Shown here piece after piece: positions 1 through 5,247 of a stretch of DNA of 5,247 bases. Source of the stretch: JAKORR01 sp964608495. GTDB lineage: Bacteria; Armatimonadota; Zipacnadia; Zipacnadales; FEN-943. How positions within the stretch are numbered: the first letter of the stretch is position 1; each line of letters begins with the position of its first letter. The stretch spans positions 1-5,247 of the forward strand of contig CAZSOQ010000314.1 of assembly GCA_964608495.1 (NCBI GenBank), in the 5' to 3' direction. The translations under genes were made by a program, and so were the position numbers. Under the pieces are notes generated by a model. That model did not search any database, had not been told where the DNA came from, and saw nothing but the letters and a program-made list of their open reading frames with translations.

Positions 1-2408
1 CGGGGGTCCTCGCCCGAGCCGAAGAGCTCGGCGGCAAGCTCCTGGACGCGCGGCGAGGGGAACTCGGTCTCGCTGTTGGCCGGGAGCGAACCGAGACTGG
101 CGACGACGCCCCCCGCTCTCCACAGCCGCGCCAGATTCTCCCAGGCGGCCAGGGGCAGAGTGTCGGCCCCGGGCAGCACCACGGCCCGCCAGCGCAGGGG
201 CCCATGAACCAGAGCGCCGTCCTCGATGGTGGCCTCCGCGAGCGTGCGGGAATCCACATAGGTGAAGTCGCGTCGCGCCGCATAGAGCTGCTGGGACACG
301 CCGTTGTACAGGGCCTCGACTTGGGCGACCTCCGGGGACTCGGTGGCTCCCCTGCGCGCGGGCGTGTGATGGGGCCAGAGGCTCTCGATAGGGTACAACA
401 CGGCCAGGTCGGTGACCTGGTGCCCGCCGGCCAGCATCGTGCAGCAGCGGCCGACCCATTCGTTCATCGCGCGTAGATCGCGGCTGTTCAGGCCGGCGAA
501 GGAGTAGTAGCTGGTGATGACGTTGATTCCGCCGAGGATGAGGCGGTTGCAGGTCCCGCGGATCTCGTCAGCGGTGACCACGCGCACAGGCCGCTGGTCG
601 CCGGGGGGGCGGTAGCGCTGGGAATGATCGGAGGTCTCGCACATGGTGACGGGGTTGCCGTCGAGATCGGCGGCGCTGGAGATGAGGCGGGCGATGTGCC
701 AGGGGACCTGAGGGGGAAGGCTGGTGAGGCAGTCAATGCTGGGGGCGTCCGTTCGGCGCACGCAGCGGAGGAAGTCGCCGTAGAGGGACACGTGGCCCGC
801 CAGGGATTCCTCCATCAGGAGGTGGCCGCCGGAGGGCAGGTTGTGAGCGCGGCACCAGTCCTGGATCTGGCCGAAGAAGCTGTCGGCGACGAGCTCGGCC
901 ACGGTGAGCCAGAAGTCGTAGCGGACCTTCTTCTCGGCGCCGGCCGCGTCGGCCACGAGCAGAGGCAGGAGGGGCTGCAGGTCGTAGCCGCGACGGCGGC
1001 GGAACTCGCCGGCGACGTTCGGGCCCCAGGGCAGCACGCTGTAGGGCATGGGGCGCAGGAACAGGCTCATCAGCGACGGCTCGTCGGTGAAGGTGGCGAT
1101 GAACCACTGCCCGAGGTCGTCGCCCAGGTGGCGAGCGTAGCCGCCGTGGGTGACCTCGAGGAAGCGGGCCGTGGGCTCCGGCATCAACAGGTTGATGTAG
1201 GGGAGCTTGTCGGCGAGGCTGAGCGCGGCGTGGGTGCCCTCGTAGAGGTAATCGTCGGTGATGACAATGACCTGCCAGCGGCCCGCGGGGGCGGTCCAGG
1301 AGAGCTTGCCGTCGCGCACGCGGCCGGCGAGGTCCACGGCGGCGTCAGGGACGATGCCCTGGTCGGTGAGGGGGAAGGCCGAGGCCGTGACGAGGATGCC
1401 GGGGGGCAGGTCGAGCGCCACCTCTCCCCCATCGCTGACCGCCTGGGCGATGAGCAGGCCGCGCGCCTCCCATTCGGGGTGGTCGCGGAGCACGATACCC
1501 CCGGCGACGCCGGAGGGGTAGCCGCGCTCGTCGTAGACCCACAGGGCCATGCCCGCGTCCTTGGCGGTCTTCACGCCGCGGACGAAGGCAGCCCACTTGT
1601 CCTCGCTCTCCAGGTAGTCCTGGAAGGAGATGTTGCACACGATTCCGCCGAAGCCCTGGGCTATCAGAGTCTGAAGGAGAGTGTCCTGGGACTGAGGGTC
1701 GTCGGGCAGGCCGTGGACGATCTTCAGGATGCGCGCCGGGGCGGGCGGATTCGCGAAACGTTCCACGAGCGGGCTGTCGGGTTGGGGCAGGTTCATGGCG
1801 GCCTCCGCGATAGCTTGTGGTAGGAGCGAGAGCAGCGGCCCCATAATCCCGCCGGGGCCGCCACCGTCGGTCACCTCGATCGCAAGCACATTCTCCGCGC
1901 CGAAGCGGGCAACCTGCCCGGCCACGCGGTAGCGTCGCTGTAGGGCCACCGCGTTGGGCACGTCCCGCGCCGTCTCCCCCACCAGCTCGCCGTTGAGGAA
2001 GACGCGGTCGTAGTCATCCACGCTGCCCAGGTGGAGGATGAGGTCCTGGCCGGCCCACTCGGCAGGGAGAAGGAAGTGGAGGCGGTACCAGGCCGTGCCG
2101 TCGTAGTCGGTGAAGGGCATGCCGTCCCTGGGCCTAGGGGGCTGGCCGGGACGGGGGTCGGTGATGCCCTGCTCCTCCCAGTAACCGGGCGCGTTGAGCT
2201 TGCGCCAGTCGGCGTCGTCAAAGTCCGGGCTCTGCCAGCCCTGGTCCTCGCCGACCTCCTCGGGGTCGGTGCGGAAGAGCCAGGAGCCCTCGAGATTGCC
2301 CCAGTAGTCGCCGAGGGGCTCCACGGGGTTGCCGGCTTGGGCCGCGGCCACGTTCGCCAGAGCCAGGCAAGCGGCTACCAGCAGCAGGCATCGGGGCGTT
2401 CTCGACAT
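1..2408 (-). CDS. Secreted GH106-type glycoside hydrolase (alpha-L-rhamnosidase-like), 3' end beyond window
   Basis: One uninterrupted frame of 802 codons starts at ATG 2408 and leaves the window without a stop, so the C-terminus is missing. A Shine-Dalgarno GAGGTG lies 6 bases before the ATG. Residues 1-25 look like a Sec signal peptide (Arg at 3 and 6, Leu/Ala-rich core, AQA before Gly26), so the enzyme should act outside the cytoplasm. Residues about 97-185 resemble the GH2-type sugar-binding jelly roll (AWYRLHF, then a VFLNGELVG strand pair). Residues about 225-655 look like the catalytic barrel: WVYDERGYPSG at 290-300 is close to the motif typical of GH106-like proteins, TFTDEPS at 439-445 offers Glu443, and CETSD at 590-594 offers Glu591. 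Residues about 665-802 (LAVLYP; VVLPGADTLP; a GG-V-SLG end) look like the following alpha/beta domain. The family cleaves rhamnose-type linkages in plant or algal polysaccharides, but the substrate here is inferred only. A GH2- or GH42-related enzyme is the alternative. No frameshift was seen. Confidence 0.5.
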   Translation of the reverse strand, partial: MSRTPRCLLLVAACLALANVAAAQAGNPVEPLGDYWGNLEGSWLFRTDPEEVGEDQGWQSPDFDDADWRKLNAPGYWEEQGITDPRPGQPPRPRDGMPFTDYDGTAWYRLHFLLPAEWAGQDLILHLGSVDDYDRVFLNGELVGETARDVPNAVALQRRYRVAGQVARFGAENVLAIEVTDGGGPGGIMGPLLSLLPQAIAEAAMNLPQPDSPLVERFANPPAPARILKIVHGLPDDPQSQDTLLQTLIAQGFGGIVCNISFQDYLESEDKWAAFVRGVKTAKDAGMALWVYDERGYPSGVAGGIVLRDHPEWEARGLLIAQAVSDGGEVALDLPPGILVTASAFPLTDQGIVPDAAVDLAGRVRDGKLSWTAPAGRWQVIVITDDYLYEGTHAALSLADKLPYINLLMPEPTARFLEVTHGGYARHLGDDLGQWFIATFTDEPSLMSLFLRPMPYSVLPWGPNVAGEFRRRRGYDLQPLLPLLVADAAGAEKKVRYDFWLTVAELVADSFFGQIQDWCRAHNLPSGGHLLMEESLAGHVSLYGDFLRCVRRTDAPSIDCLTSLPPQVPWHIARLISSAADLDGNPVTMCETSDHSQRYRPPGDQRPVRVVTADEIRGTCNRLILGGINVITSYYSFAGLNSRDLRAMNEWVGRCCTMLAGGHQVTDLAVLYPIESLWPHHTPARRGATESPEVAQVEALYNGVSQQLYAARRDFTYVDSRTLAEATIEDGALVHGPLRWRAVVLPGADTLPLAAWENLARLWRAGGVVASLGSLPANSETEFPSPRVQELAAELFGSGEDP

Positions 2409-2414
2409 GCCAAG

Positions 2415-2420
2415 CACCTC
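2415..2420 (-). promoter_or_regulatory. Ribosome binding site of the glycoside hydrolase gene
   Basis: GAGGTG on the minus strand ends 6 bases before ATG 2408. This spacing supports that ATG over the in-frame GTG three codons upstream, which lies inside the Shine-Dalgarno motif itself. Confidence 0.6.
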
Positions 2421-2467
2421 ATTGCCGGCGGGCGTTACGGGTCAAAGGCACCGCCCGGGTTGTCGCG

Positions 2468-3241
2468 CTACAGGTCGAACTCGGCCACCACGAAGGTGTG
2501 GTCCGAGGGACGCTCGAGAGCGCGGGGCGCCGTGTCTATGTGCGCGGCCGTGGCCAGGTCGGCGAGCCGCGGCGTGGCCAGGACGTGGTCCAGGCGCCAG
2601 CCGTGGTTGTGCTCGAGCGCCCTGGGCATCCGGTAGTCCCAGAAGGTGAAGTGCCCCGGCTCGGGACGGTGCCTGCGGAAGACGTCCACGAAGCCCCAGG
2701 ACACCACGTCGGCGAAGGCCCGACGGGCGTCCTCGTGGTAGCAGACGTGGTCGGCGTAGCGGGCAGGTTCCCAGACGTCCAGGGGCCCCGGCGCGACGTT
2801 GAGGTCGCCGACCCAGAGCAGTAGGCCGGTGGGCTTGTAGTGGCGCTCGAAGAAGCGGCGCAGGCGGGCGAACCAGCGCAGCTTGTACTCGTAACGCGGG
2901 GAGGTGATCTCCATGCCCTGGGGGACGTAGGTGTTGACGAGGTCCAGCCGGCCGAAGCGGGCGCGGACGAGCCGCGTGTCGTCCGGCTCATCGCCGTCGT
3001 CGAGCCCGAAGGAGACGCGCGCGGGGCGGGCCCTGGCGGCGATGGCGACGCCGTTGTAGGACTTCTCGCCGCGGAAGACGACGTGGTAGCCCAGGTCCGA
3101 GAAGGCGTCCCGGGGGAAGTCGGGGTCCTGGGCCTTGGTCTCCTGCAGGCAGAGGACATCGGGGCTGTGGCGCGTGAGCCACTCCACGACGATGGGCAGG
3201 CGGGCACGGATCGAATTGGCGTTGAAGGTCGCGACCCTCAC
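2468..3241 (-). CDS. xth: Exodeoxyribonuclease III (AP endonuclease, DNase I-like fold)
   Basis: Predicted product of 257 residues, the usual length for ExoIII (E. coli Xth is about 268). The family nicks DNA 5' to abasic sites and removes nucleotides 3' to 5' in cytoplasmic base-excision repair, using Mg2+. All signature motifs are present: FNANSIR at 6-12, LQETK with metal ligand Glu34 at 32-36, NTYVPQG with Tyr105 at 103-109, GDLN with Asp146 and Asn148 at 145-148, RLDH with Asp218 at 216-219, and SDH with Asp247/His248 near the C-terminus. It therefore looks catalytically intact. I chose GTG 3241 because GGGGAGG sits 5 bases before it and the protein then begins MRVATFN, like known family members. 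The in-frame GTG at 3247 uses the last G of that site and would add two residues. The stop is TAG. It has its own promoter upstream, and the glycoside hydrolase starts 59 bases after its stop. No signal peptide is present. Confidence 0.95.
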   Translation of the reverse strand: MRVATFNANSIRARLPIVVEWLTRHSPDVLCLQETKAQDPDFPRDAFSDLGYHVVFRGEKSYNGVAIAARARPARVSFGLDDGDEPDDTRLVRARFGRLDLVNTYVPQGMEITSPRYEYKLRWFARLRRFFERHYKPTGLLLWVGDLNVAPGPLDVWEPARYADHVCYHEDARRAFADVVSWGFVDVFRRHRPEPGHFTFWDYRMPRALEHNHGWRLDHVLATPRLADLATAAHIDTAPRALERPSDHTFVVAEFDL

Positions 3242-3244
3242 GGG

Positions 3245-3253
3245 CACCTCCCC
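3245..3253 (-). promoter_or_regulatory. Ribosome binding site that decides the xth start
   Basis: The minus strand reads GGGGAGGTG here. The GGAGG core ends 5 bases before GTG 3241, but overlaps the alternative GTG at 3247, so the downstream GTG is the better start. Confidence 0.65.
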
Positions 3254-3279
3254 GTCGCTGTGGGCGTGGGACCTGGGGG

Positions 3280-3308
3280 ATAGTAGAGGGGCAAGGTCCG
3301 GCGGTCAA
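3280..3308 (-). promoter_or_regulatory. Sigma-70-type promoter for xth
   Basis: On the minus strand a -35 box TTGACC (3308 to 3303, five of six consensus bases) is separated by exactly 17 bases from a -10 box TACTAT (3285 to 3280, four of six). Transcription would begin near 3273, giving a leader of about 30 bases that carries the Shine-Dalgarno site. It lies just past the terminator-like hairpin of the upstream protease gene, which is where a separate promoter for xth is expected. No start site has been measured. Confidence 0.6.
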
Positions 3309-3311
3309 CCC

Positions 3312-3325
3312 GCCCCCCGGGGGGC
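3312..3325. repeat. 14-bp GC-only perfect palindrome next to the xth promoter
   Basis: GCCCCCCGGGGGGC is perfectly self-complementary with no loop, and it lies three bases upstream of the xth -35 box. Its position would suit an operator or an upstream promoter element. In DNA this rich in G and C it could also be chance. No known regulator site is recognised. Confidence 0.4.
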
Positions 3326-3350
3326 ATCGTGTCGGACTCCAGACGCAAGA

Positions 3351-3380
3351 AGGGGGAGGCGCCTGAGGACGCCTCCCCCT
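3351..3380 (-). terminator. Hairpin terminator of the protease gene
   Basis: A perfect 11-bp inverted repeat (AGGGGGAGGCG at 3351-3361 and its complement at 3370-3380) encloses an 8-base loop. It begins 65 bases past the protease stop. On the minus strand the stem is followed by TCTTGCGTC, a poor U-tract, so it may be a weak intrinsic terminator or an RNA-stabilising hairpin. It separates the protease from the xth promoter. Confidence 0.6.
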
Positions 3381-3445
3381 GGACTGCTGCGGTACGCGGT
3401 GTCGGGCGCGCCGGGTAAGGGGCGCAGCCGGTCGCCCGCGCTGGG

Positions 3446-5110
3446 TCAGTGGGCAACGGGCTCGTCGGAGTCGTCGCCGGGGCCGCCGTCGTCCGCGGGC
3501 TCCTGAGGAGGCTCAGCTTCCGGCGCGGGCTCGCGCGCCGCGGGAGCCTGGGGAACAGGCGGTGCGGCCGGCTTCGCGGGAGCCGGAGGAGCGGCCGGTG
3601 CGGTAGGCGGGGGCGCGGCGGGAGCCGCGGCCGCCGATGCCCGGGCGGCCCTGGCGCCAGCGCCACGGGCCGCACGCACGAGGAGGACGACGAAGGCGAC
3701 GAGGACGATAAGGGCGACGAGCCCGCCCGCCGCGACCTTGGGCAGCCACTCCTCCCAGGAGCGGTCCTTGCCCTCGGCGATGGACTTCTGGCACGTGGCC
3801 GCGTACTCCTCGGCGTAGGGGGCGCCCGGGGCCATGGCCTTGACCTGGTCGAGGATGGTGACGGCCGACTTGTAGTGGTGCTGGTCCATCTTGGTGATGG
3901 CCTGGCGGTAGAGCTTGGTGACGGGGCTTTCCTGGGGTTTGACGCCGGCGCGCTCGAAGAACTGCTTGATGACGCTGACCGGGACGAGGAAGTTCATGCC
4001 GGCGATGTCTTTGACGTTGATGTCGCCGCTGGCCTGCTGCTCAACGTCCACGGCGCCCCAGGTGGCGATGCCGATGACGCGGCCCTGGGCGTCGAGGGCC
4101 GGACCGCCGCTGTTGCCGTGGGTGACAGCGGCGTCGGTCTGGAGGGCGTCCCAGCCGCCGGCCATGGTCTTCTTGGCGCTGAGGACGCCGGAGGTGAAGG
4201 TGGGCTCGACGCTGGCGGCCTCGGAGAGGTAGGGCGCGAAGGTGGCGGCGGCGGGATAGCCTACCACGTATACCTGGGACCCGGTCTTGACGCTCGCGTC
4301 GTCGCCGATGGGAAGCGTGGGGGCGTTCTCGGTCTCGATCTTGAGGACCGCGACGTCCTTGCCCGGTACGGGCTCACCAGCGACGACGAGCTCAGCGGGC
4401 GTGCCCTTCTGCTCGACCTCTTTGCCGGGCACGGCGACGCCGGTCATGGTGTAGTAGGACTTGGTGAGATCGCTGATCTCCATGTAGTGAGCGTACCAGT
4501 CCCAGGCAGCCTGCATGAGGCGCTGGCGCATCTGGTCGGAGACGCGGCCACCGAGGGCCTCCTCAAAGTCCTTGACGTCCTTCTGGATGAGGTCGTTGAG
4601 GACGTTGCGGGCGAACTCCAGCTTCAGGCCCTTCTCGTCCTCGGTGACCACGTGGGCATTGGTGATAACGTAGCCGTCGGGGGTGACAAAGAAGCCGGAG
4701 CCCTGGCCCTGGACGCCCTTCTCGAACTCCATCCATTGGCCGCTGGGCTGGATGTAGTCGAAGATATTGCCGATTATCTCATCGAAGGCGGCCTGGATGA
4801 GGGCGTCCTCGTCGGCCGACAGCTCGCCGGACTGCACGCGCTGGATGAGGACCCTCTGCAACTGCTCCAGCTTGGACTGGGGGATATTACCCTCAGGCAC
4901 CGAGATGGTGGCCTGGTACACGGCGAGAACACAGACGGTGGCGGGCTTGCTCAACTCGAAGAGGCGACTGGGATCGAGCTTGCCCGAGGGCTTCTGGCCG
5001 AGGCACCCGCCAAGAAGCGCGACCACGAGCAGAGCCGCCGCCACCGGCACGGCGCGCCCCAGCCGACCCCGCGAACCGGTCAGAGCGGAGAGACTTGCGA
5101 TCTCTCGCAT
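3446..5110 (-). CDS. Membrane-anchored trypsin/HtrA-like serine protease without PDZ domain
   Basis: Predicted product of 554 residues. Residues 1-36 form a long export signal with a hydrophobic core (about 20-34) and a lipobox-like LGGC with Cys36. The trypsin-like (S1C) domain follows: strand PATVCVLAVYQ at 56-66, GSGFFVTPDGYVITNAHVV at 137-155 with catalytic His153, KDVAVLKI with Asp252, and GNSGGPAL with Ser334. The triad is complete, so activity is expected, facing the cell exterior or periplasm. Two extra stretches, mostly helical in appearance, flank the His segment (about 75-125 and 156-245). After the protease domain, 396-445 resembles one TPR-like helical pair, 459-479 is a transmembrane helix followed by Arg-rich residues, and 481-554 is an Ala/Pro-rich tail with an acidic end, probably cytoplasmic. 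No PDZ domain is seen, unlike DegP/DegS. I chose ATG 5110 because GGGAGGT lies 9 bases before it; an in-frame TTG at 5137 has no such site. The substrate is unknown; envelope quality control or stress signalling is inference. Confidence 0.9.
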   Translation of the reverse strand: MREIASLSALTGSRGRLGRAVPVAAALLVVALLGGCLGQKPSGKLDPSRLFELSKPATVCVLAVYQATISVPEGNIPQSKLEQLQRVLIQRVQSGELSADEDALIQAAFDEIIGNIFDYIQPSGQWMEFEKGVQGQGSGFFVTPDGYVITNAHVVTEDEKGLKLEFARNVLNDLIQKDVKDFEEALGGRVSDQMRQRLMQAAWDWYAHYMEISDLTKSYYTMTGVAVPGKEVEQKGTPAELVVAGEPVPGKDVAVLKIETENAPTLPIGDDASVKTGSQVYVVGYPAAATFAPYLSEAASVEPTFTSGVLSAKKTMAGGWDALQTDAAVTHGNSGGPALDAQGRVIGIATWGAVDVEQQASGDINVKDIAGMNFLVPVSVIKQFFERAGVKPQESPVTKLYRQAITKMDQHHYKSAVTILDQVKAMAPGAPYAEEYAATCQKSIAEGKDRSWEEWLPKVAAGGLVALIVLVAFVVLLVRAARGAGARAARASAAAAPAAPPPTAPAAPPAPAKPAAPPVPQAPAAREPAPEAEPPQEPADDGGPGDDSDEPVAH

Positions 5111-5119
5111 CGCTGAAGG

Positions 5120-5126
5120 ACCTCCC
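5120..5126 (-). promoter_or_regulatory. Ribosome binding site of the protease gene
   Basis: GGGAGGT on the minus strand ends 9 bases before ATG 5110. It decides this start over the in-frame TTG at 5137, which lies upstream of the site and has no purine-rich sequence of its own. Confidence 0.65.
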
Positions 5127-5155
5127 TTACCCAGCAAGACATGTAACCGCAGGAG

Positions 5156-5164
5156 AGTTTACCA
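5156..5164 (-). promoter_or_regulatory. Weak extended -10 promoter candidate for the protease
   Basis: The minus strand reads TGG-TAAACT: a TGN extension followed by four of six -10 consensus bases, inside the only A/T-rich patch of the leader (5156-5170). Transcription would start near 5149, about 39 bases before the ATG. No convincing -35 box is found at normal spacing, so this is tentative. Confidence 0.25.
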
Positions 5165-5247
5165 CAAAAAGTGACCGAGACGGGGGGGGGTATTCGCGGG
5201 AAGAGATACGTGTCCTCCTCGGCCGGACGCCGCGGGGGGCTGGGTGT

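Larger units (their letters stand above)
5111..5247. other. Noncoding leader and upstream region of the protease gene
   Basis: This 137-base stretch at the right edge holds the ribosome binding site, a weak promoter candidate and a run of nine G (5182-5190). Short open frames cross it on both strands, but none has a start, Shine-Dalgarno site and recognisable protein together. The last 50 bases could belong to a neighbouring gene that cannot be judged from here. Confidence 0.5.

Noticed and set aside
624..1823. A 399-codon open frame on the plus strand opposite the glycoside hydrolase
   Set aside because: The product is Gly/Ala/Val/Glu-biased with no family motif, and the opposite strand encodes a coherent enzyme across the same bases.
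2417..2445. TTGACC (2445 to 2440, minus strand) as a -35 box for the glycoside hydrolase
   Set aside because: At 17-base spacing the -10 position reads ATGAGG, which is no match, and transcription would begin within a few bases of the start codon, cutting off the ribosome binding site.
2536..3207. A 223-codon minus-strand open frame overlapping xth in another frame
   Set aside because: It is Ser/Pro/Thr-rich and motif-free, whereas the xth frame carries every ExoIII signature.
3449..5116. A 555-codon open frame on the plus strand lying almost exactly opposite the protease gene
   Set aside because: Its product is Gly/Leu/Val/Asp-rich low-complexity sequence with no recognisable motif, while the minus strand holds a complete catalytic triad and signal peptide. 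It is the expected antisense shadow in GC-rich DNA.
5111..5137. Protease start at TTG 5137, adding nine residues
   Set aside because: The strong GGGAGGT site lies inside that extension and is well placed for ATG 5110; no Shine-Dalgarno sequence precedes the TTG.
5191..5247. A partial gene starting on the plus strand near GTG at about 5209
   Set aside because: Fewer than 15 codons are available, the upstream purine stretch is weak and the peptide is uninformative; it cannot be supported.

Overview
This is a GC-rich bacterial chromosomal window carrying three protein genes, all on the minus strand. Read in the direction of transcription (right to left) they are a membrane-anchored trypsin/HtrA-like serine protease (3446-5110), an exodeoxyribonuclease III (2468-3241), and the N-terminal 802 residues of a large secreted glycoside hydrolase of the GH106 (alpha-L-rhamnosidase-like) type (1-2408), which runs off the left edge. 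No RNA genes, mobile elements, CRISPR arrays or attachment sites are visible.

The organism cannot be named from this sequence. High GC, secreted GH106-type enzymes with a signal peptide, and a PDZ-less anchored trypsin-like protease with an Ala/Pro tail would suit an uncultured polysaccharide-degrading bacterium such as a member of Planctomycetota, Armatimonadota or a related lineage. This is inference from gene content only.

Layout. 5111-5247 is a noncoding leader with a G9 tract, a local A/T-rich patch with a weak promoter-like element, and a good Shine-Dalgarno site for the protease. 3446-5110 is the protease. 3242-3445 is a compact regulatory gap: a perfect 11-bp-stem hairpin (3351-3380) that probably ends the protease transcript, a 14-bp GC-only palindrome (3312-3325), a good sigma-70-type promoter (TTGACC, 17 bp, TACTAT; 3280-3308), and a strong Shine-Dalgarno site for the nuclease. 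2409-2467 is a 59-bp gap with no terminator, so the nuclease and the glycoside hydrolase may share a transcript.

The three genes do not form an obvious pathway: envelope proteolysis, DNA base-excision repair and extracellular glycan breakdown. I see no convincing new multi-gene system. The most unusual item is the protease, in which extra helical segments flank the catalytic histidine, there is no PDZ domain, and a C-terminal membrane helix leads to a low-complexity, probably cytoplasmic tail. The long open frames on the plus strand are composition-driven shadows of these genes.
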